Positions 16,349 to 25,253 of a DNA stretch of 64,000 nucleotides are shown piece by piece. The translations under genes and the position numbers were made by a program. Within the stretch, counting starts at the first letter, position 1, and each line of letters begins with the position of its first letter. Source of the stretch: Bog-756 sp963737625 (GTDB lineage: Bacteria; Actinomycetota; Acidimicrobiia; Acidimicrobiales; RAAP-2); contig CAVTTK010000003.1 in the NCBI GenBank assembly GCA_963737625.1, forward strand, positions 241,044-305,043. The letters are read 5' to 3'. The notes beneath the pieces were generated by a model that made no database searches, had not been told where the DNA came from, and was given only the letters and a program-made list of their open reading frames with translations.

Positions 16349-17014
16349 ATGGCAGGTCGCAATCGATCGAATCCACTGGCTCTTGCCGTGCTGCTCTGCC
16401 TGTATGAGCGCCCGATGCATCCCTATGAGGTGGCCACCACCCTTCGTCAGCGCAACAAGCACGAGAGCGTTCGCCTCAACTACGGGTCGTTGTATGCCGT
16501 CGTGACCTCACTCGAGCGCAGGGGACTGATCACACCCCTCGAGACGGCGCGGGAAGGTCGGCTGCCCGAGCGCACCGTGTATGAACTGACTGACCCGGGC
16601 CGGGTGGAGGCCCATGACTGGCTCACCGACCTGGTTGCGACTCCGGTCAAGGAATACCCCGCTTTCGAAGCGGCGCTTTCGTTCCTCCCCGCGCTGCCAC
16701 CGGCCGACGTCGTCGGTCTCCTGAGGGAGCGCGCCTTGCGTCTGGAGACGGAGATCGCTCAGGCACGGGCGTCCGATGGCATCACCGAGAAGATCGGGCT
16801 CCCGCGCATCTTCTCCATCGAGGGTGAGTTTCGCATCGCCCTGCTCGAGGCCGAACTCGACTTCGTTCAGCTGCTGGCCAGCGACATCGAATCGGGGGCC
16901 CTGGGCGGCGTCGACTGGTGGCGGAGTGTTCACGAGCCAGGAGCCGAGCCCGTCGCCCTCCCACCGTCAATCGAACCGACGTCTTCCACCGACCAACTCC
17001 GACGACCGAAATGA
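16349..17014 (+). CDS. PadR-family regulator
   Basis: Winged-helix PadR repressor of 221 aa: ALAVLLCLYERPMHPYEVA, NYGSLYAVVTSLERRGLI, ERTVYELTDPGRVEAHDWL, then a helical C-terminal dimerisation domain. ATG 16349 has GGAGG ten bases upstream; two earlier in-frame starts (16340, 16343) are too close to it. The stop overlaps the ATG of the ABC ATPase (ATGA), so regulator and exporter are translationally linked. Confidence 0.92.
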   Translation: MAGRNRSNPLALAVLLCLYERPMHPYEVATTLRQRNKHESVRLNYGSLYAVVTSLERRGLITPLETAREGRLPERTVYELTDPGRVEAHDWLTDLVATPVKEYPAFEAALSFLPALPPADVVGLLRERALRLETEIAQARASDGITEKIGLPRIFSIEGEFRIALLEAELDFVQLLASDIESGALGGVDWWRSVHEPGAEPVALPPSIEPTSSTDQLRRPK

Positions 17015-18030
17015 GACAAGCCATGACCGACGGTTCCTTCGCCATCGTCACCGACCATCTCTCCAAGAGCTTCACTTCCCGTTCGAGCACCGTTGACGCA
17101 GTGCGCGGGGTGAGTCTCGACGTCGCACCCGGAGAGATCTTCGGCCTCCTCGGACCCAATGGTGCGGGCAAAACGACCACGATGCGCATGCTGACGACAT
17201 TGCTCCCGATAGGCGGGGGGACTGCCACGGTGGCCGGATTCGACGTCGGTCGGCAGCCCAAGAAGGTTCGGCAGAACATCGGCTATGTGAGTCAGTTGGG
17301 TGGAGCGGACGAACTGGCCACCGGAAGGGAGAACCTTCTCCTCCAAGGTCGACTCTACGGCGTGGGCCTGGCCGAGCTTCGTCCACGGATCGACGAGCTG
17401 GCGGGCATCCTCGACCTGTCCGGTTTCATCGACCGGCGGGTGAAGACCTACTCGGGAGGTCAACAGCGACGGTTGGACGTCGCGTTGGGTATCGTCCACC
17501 AGCCGTCGGTCCTCTTTCTCGATGAGCCGACCACGGGGCTCGATCCCCAGAATCGGGCGAACCTGTGGGGCCACCTCCAAGCACTACGTGAGCAGGAAAC
17601 AACCATCGTCTTGACCACCCACTACCTCGAGGAGGCCGACGTGCTGTGCGACCGACTCGTAATCGTCGACCATGGGCGCATCGTCATCGGAGGAACGCCA
17701 CGTGACCTCAAACAGCGCGTGGCCGGTGATGCCGTCGTCATCACCCTGAAGGACGAGGAGAACACGGCGATCGGGGTCGGCCTCCTCGAGTCAGAACCCT
17801 TTGTCCGGGAGATCTCCGCCGCCGGCGACCAGATCCGTCTCTACGTACAAGATGGCGGCACGGCGTTACCTCAACTGCTCCGCATCCTCGATCAAAGCTC
17901 GGTCGGCGTCCGGTCGATGAACCTGTCGGAGCCCACCCTTGACGACGTCTTTCTCCGTCAGACAGGGCGATCGCTACGGGACACCGCTGCGGACCCGGTC
18001 GCGGCCGAGGGAACGGACGAGGCGGCATGA
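17011..18030 (+). CDS. DrrA-type ABC exporter ATP-binding protein
   Basis: ABC ATPase of the daunorubicin-resistance type. Walker A GPNGAGKTT, Q-loop (YVSQLGG), signature YSGGQQRRLDVA, Walker B VLFLDEPTTGLDP and H-loop THYLEEAD are all intact. A C-terminal domain of about 100 residues (FVREISAAGDQIRLYV) is typical of DrrA. The start at 17011 overlaps the PadR stop; ATG 17023 is an alternative. Exports a hydrophobic compound or lipid together with the next gene; the substrate is unknown. Confidence 0.92.
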   Translation: MRQAMTDGSFAIVTDHLSKSFTSRSSTVDAVRGVSLDVAPGEIFGLLGPNGAGKTTTMRMLTTLLPIGGGTATVAGFDVGRQPKKVRQNIGYVSQLGGADELATGRENLLLQGRLYGVGLAELRPRIDELAGILDLSGFIDRRVKTYSGGQQRRLDVALGIVHQPSVLFLDEPTTGLDPQNRANLWGHLQALREQETTIVLTTHYLEEADVLCDRLVIVDHGRIVIGGTPRDLKQRVAGDAVVITLKDEENTAIGVGLLESEPFVREISAAGDQIRLYVQDGGTALPQLLRILDQSSVGVRSMNLSEPTLDDVFLRQTGRSLRDTAADPVAAEGTDEAA

Positions 18031-18785
18031 AGCTCGCTCGCGATACAGGGCTCCTCTTTCACCGCTACACCATCCAGATGCTGCGCAATCCGGTGTGGCT
18101 GTTCGTCGGTTTCTCCACCCCGTTGCTCTATCTGGTCCTGTTCACTCCACTGCTCAAGCACTTCTCCGGCCCGGACACGTCCTCGGCCAGTGTCATCGAC
18201 CTCTTCCTGCCCGGAATCCTCGCTCTCCTGGCCTTCGCCAGCGGCATGTCCGGCGGATTCGGCACGATCTTCGAACTCCAGTCCGGCGTCATCGAGCGCC
18301 TCCGCGTCACGCCGGCGAGCCGCTTTGCCATTCTGATGGGGCCACTCCTGTCGGGAATGTTGATGATGTTCGCCTTCGACGCCGTGGTCGTGGCTGCAGC
18401 GACGGGTTTCGGTTTCTCGATCGACTGGGGAGGGCTGGCCGTCCTCATCATCCTGCTCGGCCTTCTGATGGTCACCATGTCGGCCTTCTCCGTGGCCACC
18501 GCCCTCGTGACCAAGGAGATCAGCAGCTTCGCAGCCATCATCAACGGTCTGAACCTTCCCGTGCTTCTCCTGGGAGGCGTGCTCTTGCCTATCTCCCTGG
18601 GGCCGGCCTGGATGCGGATCCTGGCGCACTTCAACCCTCTCTTCTACGCTGTCCAAGGGGCCAGGGCCCTGTCTGCTGGCGCCTATTCCAACCCGGCGGT
18701 CTGGCAAGCGTTTGCCGTGCTCATTCCGCTATGCCTCGTCGTCGTAACGTGGGCTACTGGCGTGTTCCGGCGCGCGGTGGCTTGA
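18027..18785 (+). CDS. DrrB-type ABC-2 permease
   Basis: Six-helix ABC-2 membrane protein of 252 aa, overlapping the ATPase gene by ATGA. Typical elements are an amphipathic N-terminus, LRNPVWLFVGFSTPLLYLVLF, the loop ELQSGVIERLRVTPASRFA, and NGLNLPVLLLGGVLLPI near the end. It forms the transmembrane channel for the DrrA-like ATPase. PadR control implies induction by the exported compound. Confidence 0.9.
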   Translation: MKLARDTGLLFHRYTIQMLRNPVWLFVGFSTPLLYLVLFTPLLKHFSGPDTSSASVIDLFLPGILALLAFASGMSGGFGTIFELQSGVIERLRVTPASRFAILMGPLLSGMLMMFAFDAVVVAAATGFGFSIDWGGLAVLIILLGLLMVTMSAFSVATALVTKEISSFAAIINGLNLPVLLLGGVLLPISLGPAWMRILAHFNPLFYAVQGARALSAGAYSNPAVWQAFAVLIPLCLVVVTWATGVFRRAVA

Positions 18786-18894
18786 CAGGGACAATTCCGG
18801 GATCGTTCCAATCTGACGCCCTTCGCGTCCGGAAGCCTCGGCCGGGCCTCTGCGTACAGGGGCCCGCGTCGTTCACGGGAGTTTTGTGTACCCT

Positions 18895-18915
18895 CCTCGG
18901 CCGTTAGAGCTGAGC
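18895..18915. repeat. CTCAGC-family palindrome
   Basis: CCTCGGCC, five bases, AGCTGAG. It is 110 bp after the permease stop and 102 bp before the end of the convergent TetR gene. Nothing else is recognised in this 231-bp gap. Confidence 0.7.
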
Positions 18916-19016
18916 CTGCAGACCTGGATGAGCAAGTGAACGTGAGCGGCGGAGTGGGGCAGGCACGTCAGCCGCTGGCGGTTGCCGTGCACAGATGGCT
19001 CATGCCAGGGTTGATG

Positions 19017-19595
19017 TCAGCCCAGTGATGTCGCCGCGGCCCGGAGCTCGTTCAGGGCAGAGAGGGTGTAGTGAGCAAGGTCGTGATCGGCCTGATCATC
19101 GGCGTCGCACCACTCGGCGAAGCCCTGTTTGAACGCCAGGACTCCCATCTCGCTGGCGAGATGGGCCGTCGAGTCCGGGACACCGCGCTCGGCAAGGGCC
19201 GTAGTCATCGCTGCGGCCAGGCCCACCCTCTTGAGTGCATCTCGCTCTTGGAGCTCCGCATTGGCGGCCACGGCCGCCTTCATGCGGGGGCCAAGATCTC
19301 GATTCATGGGACCCATGGCGCTCGAGACGCACTCAAGGCCGCTGGCTACGGCCTCGAGCGGGCTTGCTCCCGCCGGAGCGGCGGCGATGCCTGTGGCAAG
19401 CAGGTCGCTGAGCGTCTCTTGTCCCGCCACCAAGATGTCGCGTTTGTCGGGGAAATAACGGAAGAACGTGCTCTTGGTCACCCCTGCCCGAGCGGCGATC
19501 TCTGTCACGGTTGTGGCGTCGTAGCCCTGTTCGGTGAAGAGATCGACGGCAGCCAAGACGAGTCGCTCTCGCGCGCCTGGTTCCCAGCGAGCCAT
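19017..19595 (-). CDS. TetR-family regulator
   Basis: TetR repressor of 192 aa: ARERLVLAAVDLFTEQGYDA, VTEIAARAGVTKSTFFRYFP, then a helical ligand-binding domain. The start is the ATG before ARWEPG. It is divergent from the SDR at 19682, and the 86-bp gap contains two near-identical operator copies, so it very probably represses that SDR and itself. Confidence 0.9.
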   Translation of the reverse strand: MARWEPGARERLVLAAVDLFTEQGYDATTVTEIAARAGVTKSTFFRYFPDKRDILVAGQETLSDLLATGIAAAPAGASPLEAVASGLECVSSAMGPMNRDLGPRMKAAVAANAELQERDALKRVGLAAAMTTALAERGVPDSTAHLASEMGVLAFKQGFAEWCDADDQADHDLAHYTLSALNELRAAATSLG

Positions 19596-19610
19596 GGGGT
19601 TCATTCTATC

Positions 19611-19663
19611 GATGGGACAAGAGTTCCATCACTTTGCTACGGTGATGAGACAAGAGTCCTATC
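19611..19663. promoter_or_regulatory. Two tandem TetR operators
   Basis: GATGGGACAAGAGTTCCATC (19611-19630) and GATGAGACAAGAGTCCTATC (19644-19663) are two copies, 33 bp apart, of one imperfect palindrome. Consensus: GATRRGAC-AAGA-GTYCYATC. The spacing of about three helical turns places two dimers on the same face. It lies between the TetR gene and the divergent SDR gene. Confidence 0.8.
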
Positions 19664-19681
19664 AAATACAGGGAGGGATCC

Positions 19682-20563
19682 ATGAAGGTCTTCATCACGG
19701 GCGGCACTGGCCTGATCGGGTCTGCTGTCGTCGCCGAACTCCTCGGCCATGGCCACAGCGTGCTCGGTCTCGCTCGCTCCGACAGGTCCGCCGAGGCGCT
19801 CACGTCAACTGGCGCCGTCCCTCATCGGGGCGATCTTGCCGATCTGGAGGCCCTTCGCACCGGTGCCGCACAAGCCGACGGTGTCGTCCATCTGGCCTTT
19901 GGAGCGGACTTCTCGAGTGCTGATGCACTGGCCAAGGTGGTAGCTCAGGAAAACGCTGCCTTGGCCATCATGGGCGAGGCCCTGGTCGGCAGTGATCGTC
20001 CCTTGGTCACATGCTCTGGGACGCCACCAGTGGCGGGTCGGATCTCCACTGAGGAGGACCCGCTCCCCCTGGAGGGCCCGGTGGGCGGCCGAGGTCGATC
20101 CGTCAACGAGGTACTTGCGTTGGCCGCACGCGGTGTGCGAGCCAGTGCGGTGCGTCTACCACGGACCGTCCATAACCACGGTACAGGTGGCTTCGCGGGC
20201 ATGCTGGCGCAGATCGCTCGCCGCACGGGCGTCTCAGGGTATGCCGGCGACGGCACTCAGCGTTGGCCAGCGGTGCACGCCCTCGACGCCGCCGTGCTCT
20301 TTCGCCTGGCCCTCGAACAGGCTCCGGCTGGTACTTCGTGGCACGCCGTGGCAGACGAGGGGGATGCGGTCTTCGACATCGCCACCGTCATTGGTCGGTG
20401 CCTCGAACTTCCGGTCGAGTCCGTGCCACAGGAGACCTACGGTCCGCTCGGACCGATCTTCGCCACCGACCAGCCCTCGTCGAGCGCCTACACACAAGAG
20501 ATGCTGGGTTGGCAGCCGTCGCACCCGAGTCTGCTGAAGGATCTGGAGAATCTCCGGCCCTAG
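19682..20563 (+). CDS. Extended SDR / NAD-dependent epimerase-like protein
   Basis: Protein of 293 aa with the N-terminal cofactor motif FITGGTGLIGSAVVAEL, followed by ARSDRSAEAL and VVHLAFGAD. The catalytic Y-x3-K is not evident at the usual position (around GGRGRSVNEVLALAARG), so it may be an atypical member that binds NAD(P) without standard chemistry. GGGAGGGATCC precedes the ATG. Controlled by the divergent TetR gene through the double operator. Confidence 0.82.
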   Translation: MKVFITGGTGLIGSAVVAELLGHGHSVLGLARSDRSAEALTSTGAVPHRGDLADLEALRTGAAQADGVVHLAFGADFSSADALAKVVAQENAALAIMGEALVGSDRPLVTCSGTPPVAGRISTEEDPLPLEGPVGGRGRSVNEVLALAARGVRASAVRLPRTVHNHGTGGFAGMLAQIARRTGVSGYAGDGTQRWPAVHALDAAVLFRLALEQAPAGTSWHAVADEGDAVFDIATVIGRCLELPVESVPQETYGPLGPIFATDQPSSSAYTQEMLGWQPSHPSLLKDLENLRP

Positions 20564-20623
20564 CGCCGCCGCTCGCCTCACTTGCTGACGCACCACCGAG
20601 TCAGGTCCCAGGTAGTGGCGTTG

Positions 20624-20707
20624 CCTCAGCCTTTAGGGCTGAATTCTCACCTGAGGGTTTCTGTCCTCGACTCCCGCTAGGTCAGACCTCAGCTGGCGTT
20701 CCGAAGC
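20624..20707. repeat. CTCAGC-family palindrome plus degenerate copy
   Basis: A good copy is at 20624-20643 (CCTCAGCC ... GGGCTGA). A poor one at 20687-20707 keeps CCTCAGCT and ends in GAAGC. Both are in the 257-bp gap between two plus-strand genes. No other element is recognised there except the promoter of the secreted hydrolase. Confidence 0.55.
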
Positions 20708-20820
20708 TTGTTTGGGCGATCAGCGCCAACCTCTGTCGCGAGTTAAGTTGCAAATTCACCTGACTGATCACCGCCCTGGCCTGCTCTGCAGTTCAGCCAC
20801 CGGAACGAGAGGAGCAGCGA

Positions 20821-21747
20821 GTGCGACTAGGTACGGCGATCGGTGCCGCACTGTCCATGGTGACTCTGGCGTTGTCGGTTGCCATCTCCGGGGCATCGGC
20901 GACGACAGCCAATCCCCATCCGATATCGTCGGAATTCGCCGTCCCTGGTCCCTATGCCACGACGTCAATGGTGGTTACCGAGAACGGCGACACCTATGAC
21001 GTGTATCGACCCTCGTCCTACAGCAGGCTTGGATTCAAGAGTCCGATCGTCACGTGGGGCAATGGGACGAACGCCACTCCCCATATGTACAGCACGCTAT
21101 TGAACCATTTTGCCTCCTACGGCTTCACGGTCATCGCCAGCACACTGACCAACACCGGAAGTGGTCGGGAGATCGCCGGAGGGGCTCGATATCTCGTAGC
21201 GGCGAATGCAGTGACCGGCAACGACTTCACCCACCATTTGGATGTCCATGAAGTGGCGGCCGTTGGGCATTCACAAGGGGCCACCGGAGCCGTGCGGGTT
21301 GCGACCATGGACGCTCGCTTGATCTCATCCGTGATGACGTTTTCACTGCCCAACATTGAATGGTCGTTCCCGAATTCCGATTGCCCAGTCAAGGCTGACT
21401 GTGAAGCAGATCCTGGACGAGTCACCCAGCCCATCTTTTTCATATCCACCCATGGCCCAATCGATTCGATCATCGCCAGTCCGGCCACTGAGGCAACCGA
21501 CTTTCACAGTGTTGTCGGTCGCGCCGCCCTAGGAATCATCGCTGTATCGGGTGGTCATTCGGCTGATCACAGTTCTGACCAGGACGCGGCTTTCGGCGGC
21601 AGTCCCGAGGGTGAGCTCGGATACGCCACTGCGTGGCTCGAGTACACACTGCGTGATGATGGGAAAGCTGCGCCGGCGTTCACCGGCCACCATCCCGAGC
21701 TCGTCTCGAACGTCGACTGGCCCGGAAGCCGGGTGAAGGAGGGATGA
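20821..21747 (+). CDS. Secreted alpha/beta-hydrolase
   Basis: Protein of 308 aa starting at GTG 20821 after GAGAGGAGC. The first 27 residues are a signal peptide (IGAALSMVTLALSVAISGASA). The mature part has the nucleophile elbow G-H-S-Q-G (VAAVGHSQGATGA), an oxyanion-type WGNGT motif, and a late histidine (GGHSADHS). Overall it resembles extracellular esterases of the cutinase/polyester-hydrolase type. Two cysteines (NSDCPVKADCEAD) may form a disulfide. The natural ester is unknown. Confidence 0.82.
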   Translation: MRLGTAIGAALSMVTLALSVAISGASATTANPHPISSEFAVPGPYATTSMVVTENGDTYDVYRPSSYSRLGFKSPIVTWGNGTNATPHMYSTLLNHFASYGFTVIASTLTNTGSGREIAGGARYLVAANAVTGNDFTHHLDVHEVAAVGHSQGATGAVRVATMDARLISSVMTFSLPNIEWSFPNSDCPVKADCEADPGRVTQPIFFISTHGPIDSIIASPATEATDFHSVVGRAALGIIAVSGGHSADHSSDQDAAFGGSPEGELGYATAWLEYTLRDDGKAAPAFTGHHPELVSNVDWPGSRVKEG

Positions 21748-21916
21748 TGCCGGCGGCGTCCCGTCGCGGCGGCATCCAGAACTGCGCCTTGCCGTCTGAA
21801 GCAGTGGGTCGTAGTCCAAGAGCTTTGCTGCGGACGTTCCTCCCTCGGGTTCACAGCTGACCGGACGGAGCCAGGAAGCCCATAGGGGCCAGCTCGGTCG
21901 GCTCAGGGGTCATCGT

Positions 21917-22147
21917 GCTCAGCTCATCCAGCTGCGGTAACCGATCGGTCCTCAGTTCAACTGGCTGAGGTGCAGGGGGCCGGCGGAGGTTTCCACCGAG
22001 TCCGTAGGTTTGAGGTTGGCGAGGTCCAACAGCCTGCCAAGCGCACGCTCCTAGAGACTCCTTGCACTCAGAGAGTGCTTCAATCACCTCAGCCTCAGCC
22101 ATTCGGCTGAGTTCCGCAGACCTCGGTCAGAGCTCGACCGGCTGAGG
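21917..22147. repeat. Group of four CTCAGC-family palindromes
   Basis: Copies at 21917-21937 (CTCAGCT ... AGCTG), 21950-21970 (CCTCAGTT ... GGCTGAGG), 22093-22112 (CCTCAGCC, four bases, GGCTGAG) and 22127-22147 (inverted orientation, AGCTCGACCGGCTGAGG). The first two are 33 bp apart. They fill most of the 422-bp gap between the convergent secreted hydrolase and TetR genes. Nothing else is seen in the gap. Confidence 0.7.
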
Positions 22148-22169
22148 AGTCATGAGGGGGAGCGGTCGA

Positions 22170-22763
22170 TCAACCCAGTGAGTCGATCCAGCGATCGAGG
22201 CGACGTCCTTCTCGATTCATGAGCTCGGGGTCTCGGAGCGTATTGGTCAGCAAGGAGATCCCCTGATATGCAGCGAGTAGGCCGACCGCCAGATCACGAG
22301 CATCCCTTCTGCCCATTGACCGAAACTGCGCTTCGGCCCAATCGAGAATTACGGTGAACAGCTTGGCCCCAGCCCGGTCGAGACCATCTGTTCGCTTATC
22401 GAGCTCGGAGCACAGGGATCCCATGGGGCAGCCGTATTGGGCCACCAATTCCCGCTGGTCTGTGAGGCTGCGAACGAGCGCCTTGAGCCGGGCCTTCGGA
22501 CCCCGGTGCCGATCGAGCGAAGCAAGCTGGATCTGGAGTTCGTGTTCGGCGGCCTCGAGGACCGCCTCGACGAGTGCGTCCTTTGTTTTGAAGTAGTAGT
22601 ACACGTTGCCCAGAGGGACGTCGGCCGCTTGAGCAATATCGGCCAGCGTCGTCCCCTCGACACCCTGCTGATGGAACAGCTGGGAGCCAGCGGTCACCAG
22701 CCGTTGCCGCTTGCCCATCGGCTGGAGCGCATCTGACAGTCCTTTGATCTCTGAGTCAGTCAT
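22170..22763 (-). CDS. TetR-family regulator of the MFS exporter
   Basis: TetR repressor of 197 aa: KRQRLVTAGSQLFHQQGVEG, LADIAQAADVPLGNVYYYF, then a C-terminal domain with GCPMGSLCSELDK, typical of the LmrA/YxaF-like TetR group linked to multidrug exporters. The two cysteines in that motif may be part of the ligand pocket. It is divergent from the MFS gene with a palindrome between them. Confidence 0.9.
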   Translation of the reverse strand: MTDSEIKGLSDALQPMGKRQRLVTAGSQLFHQQGVEGTTLADIAQAADVPLGNVYYYFKTKDALVEAVLEAAEHELQIQLASLDRHRGPKARLKALVRSLTDQRELVAQYGCPMGSLCSELDKRTDGLDRAGAKLFTVILDWAEAQFRSMGRRDARDLAVGLLAAYQGISLLTNTLRDPELMNREGRRLDRWIDSLG

Positions 22764-22799
22764 CTCACTTGAGTATAGACAATTCCGCCTTCTTAGGTT

Positions 22800-22817
22800 A
22801 AGTTGGTTAACTAACTT
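22800..22817. promoter_or_regulatory. Palindromic operator between TetR and MFS genes
   Basis: AAGTTGGTTAACTAACTT has only one symmetric mismatch pair over 18 bp. It lies 30 bp upstream of the MFS ATG and 37 bp from the TetR start. Most likely it is the binding site of the divergent TetR protein. Confidence 0.7.
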
Positions 22818-22846
22818 GTTCTCTCACCCGTTTTCGGAGGTCTCCC

Positions 22847-24337
22847 ATGACGACAACAACAGTTTCGCCGTCGTTCCTTGCCACTCGCCGGGGCAAACTC
22901 ACGCTGGTTCTGCTGTGTGCCGTTGGATTCTTGGATTTCGTCGATACATCGATCGTGAACGTTGCCCTTCCCTCCATTCGTCATGATCTGCATTTCTCAG
23001 TGCAAAACCTGCAGTGGGTGCTCAGTGGCTACCTGCTGACCTACGGCGGATTCCTACTGCTGGGGGGACGTGCCGCTGACCTGCTCGGGCGGCGCCGCGT
23101 CCTGGTCACCGGCACCGTGGTGTTCGCCCTCGCGTCGATGGCGTGCGGTCTGGCCCAGAACTCGGGGACGTTGATCGGAGCCCGTCTCGTACAGGGATTG
23201 GGGGCGGCCATGATGACCCCAGCGGCGCTCTCGATCCTCACGACGACCTTCAATGAGGGCACTGACCGCCTGAAGGCGCTCGGGGCATGGGGAGCCCTGG
23301 CCGGGCTCTCGAGCGGGGTAGGCGTCCTCCTTGGGGGGTTGTTGGCAGGGGGTCCGGGCTGGCGATGGGTGTTCTTCGTGAATCCGCCGATTGCACTGCT
23401 CATTCTCATTTCGACATTTCGGCTCGTTGGCGACGACAAGAGACGAGCGAAACTGACCCACTTCGACACTGGCGGGGCCATTCTCGTCACCGGCGCCATG
23501 CTGCTAGCCATCTATGCCTTGATCAGGGCACCTCAGGTCGGCTGGAACACCGCCCGAACGATCGCCGAACTCGCCGGCGTCGGGGTGTTGCTGGTTCTCT
23601 TCGTCCTCAATGAGCGTAGACACGCCAACCCGCTCGTCCCACTGTCGATCTTCCGCATCAAGGGACTGGCGGCAGCGGATGTCACCCAGATCATCGCCAT
23701 GGCTGGCTTCTATTCGATGTTCTTCTTCATCACTCTCTACATGCAGAATATTCTTCACTTCTCACCAACGAGGGCTGGCGCGGCCTACGTTCCGGTCACC
23801 ATCTGTGTTGCCATCTCTGCCGGGATCTGCTCCAAACTCTTCGTCCGCATCGGTACCCGTCCGATCATCGTCGCGGGTGCGCTGATCGCTGCTGGCGGCG
23901 TCTTCTGGCTCTCACAGATCACCGTTCATGGCTCCTATCTCTCCGATCTGCTGCCAGGCCTCGTGATCATGGCCTTTGGGCTCGGAGCAGTATTCGTGGG
24001 CGTCCAGACCGCAGCCAACGCCGGGGTGCCCCCGGACAAGGCCGGCCTGGCTGCATCCTTGGTCAATGCGTCATTCCAACTGGGTGCCGCCCTCGGACTG
24101 GCGATCTTCTCCGCCATCGCCACTTCCCGAACAAGCCATCTGGTGGCCAGCCACGTTCGTCTGCCGGAGGCCCTCACTTCCGGCTTCCATCTCGCCCTCC
24201 TGGCCTCCGGCATCTTCCTCGTAGCCGCCGCCGTGATTGCGCTGCGGGCCACCAATACGCGTGGCGAACCGGTGACGAGCGGCGATCCAGAGCCCAGAAC
24301 TATCTCCGACGGCATGTCAGAGCTCGAAGTCGTGTGA
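22847..24337 (+). CDS. MFS drug exporter, DHA2 (14-helix) type
   Basis: Protein of 496 aa. Motif C-like and family signatures are visible: LDFVDTSIVNVALPSIRHDL in the first helix, LQWVLSGYLLTYGGFLLLGG then RAADLLGRRRVL (motif A), and LVQGLGAAMMTPAALSIL (motif B region). About 14 hydrophobic segments. Proton-driven export of lipophilic drugs is the usual role. Repressed presumably by the divergent TetR gene. Confidence 0.92.
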   Translation: MTTTTVSPSFLATRRGKLTLVLLCAVGFLDFVDTSIVNVALPSIRHDLHFSVQNLQWVLSGYLLTYGGFLLLGGRAADLLGRRRVLVTGTVVFALASMACGLAQNSGTLIGARLVQGLGAAMMTPAALSILTTTFNEGTDRLKALGAWGALAGLSSGVGVLLGGLLAGGPGWRWVFFVNPPIALLILISTFRLVGDDKRRAKLTHFDTGGAILVTGAMLLAIYALIRAPQVGWNTARTIAELAGVGVLLVLFVLNERRHANPLVPLSIFRIKGLAAADVTQIIAMAGFYSMFFFITLYMQNILHFSPTRAGAAYVPVTICVAISAGICSKLFVRIGTRPIIVAGALIAAGGVFWLSQITVHGSYLSDLLPGLVIMAFGLGAVFVGVQTAANAGVPPDKAGLAASLVNASFQLGAALGLAIFSAIATSRTSHLVASHVRLPEALTSGFHLALLASGIFLVAAAVIALRATNTRGEPVTSGDPEPRTISDGMSELEVV

Positions 24338-24602
24338 ATCGCCAGCCAAAGGGGTGCTGCCGTGCGGAATATGACCTCAGCGTCCAGTTGGAGGGTCCGT
24401 CACGTGTGAATGGATCAGGGTCTATGCAGTGGAGAAGAATTCCTCCCGAGCCGTGAACCGCATCAATTGTCACCCTACGGGAGTGGTGACGTGCCGGGGT
24501 GCGGCGCGGTTACGAGGGTGCCGGCGGCAAGGTGGGAAGTGTCGAGGTGATCGTGGCGGACGAACGCACTTTGCTGGCTGTGACATTGCGGGCGAGTAGC
24601 GG

Positions 24603-24785
24603 ATGGAAAGTGAGACTGCCATCGGATTTCTCCTCGGAAAGTGCCAAATCACCTCCGTCGACGATGCACTGGCGCTCTATGAGGAGTACTTCCCGGACGA
24701 CGACCTTCCACCTCAAGCGATACCTATGATTCGCCGTGCTTTAGGCGAGTCTCCTCGATCGAGGGCTTCTCGGTCTCCGAGCTGA
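24603..24785 (+). CDS. Possible 60-aa protein
   Basis: ATG frame with a protein-like middle (VDDALALYEEYFPDDDLPP then QAIPMIRRALGE), acidic and helical, and a low-complexity arginine/serine end that runs into palindrome copies. No homologue is recognised and no strong ribosome site is seen. Opposing frames on the other strand cover the same bases. Low confidence. Confidence 0.3.
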   Translation: MESETAIGFLLGKCQITSVDDALALYEEYFPDDDLPPQAIPMIRRALGESPRSRASRSPS

Positions 24786-24814
24786 ATGAAGGACTTCAGC
24801 CTGCGGAGCTGAGG
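24766..24814. repeat. CTCAGC-family palindrome pair
   Basis: A degenerate copy (CTCGGT ... CCGAGCTGAA) at 24766-24786 is followed 28 bp later by a good one at 24794-24814 (CTTCAGCC, five bases, AGCTGAGG). The spacing matches other groups. Confidence 0.6.
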
Positions 24815-25253
24815 TTCGAACCGCAAGAGAACGCTGGCCGAAGGGGCAGGCGGTGGTCCTGATCTTGAGGGTCAGTCTCGGCCGGTCGGTAGTGCCACCA
24901 CCACCTCTCAAAACAAGACTCCACCCCTGGCGTGACCAAATTGGGACCGTAGAGTGATGTTATGAGCTGGTTGGGCCAATTGGAGGGCCAATCTGGAGGT
25001 CTTGAGCTCGTGGGCCCAGTCCCATATGCCGCTGTTACCTCTGAATCCTGGGACGGCTACGCCGCCTGTATAGTCCACCTCTCGTGGCTCGGCCGTGTTG
25101 GATCTGAGCGCCGTTTTGCGGGAGGCAATTGGTGAGAGTGGGCTGGGCAGACATCGGCTGCGCTCAATTCGGATATTTGATTAGACGGGCCAATCGCGTT
25201 GCAATTCGGGTTTCGGACTCTCCTTTGCGCAAGCACAGTCAGGGGTCCTAGAA

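Larger units (their letters stand above)
24338..25253. other. Long intergenic region
   Basis: About 915 bp between the MFS and FtsX-type genes. It contains one possible 60-codon frame (24603-24785) and palindrome copies at 24766-24814. I see no other convincing gene; several short frames exist on both strands without protein-like composition. The last 150 bases are AT-richer and probably contain the promoter of the permease. Confidence 0.5.

Noticed and set aside
24811..24830. GGTTCGAA-like T-loop suggestive of tRNA
   Set aside because: No acceptor or anticodon stems can be drawn around it; the bases adjoin a palindrome copy.
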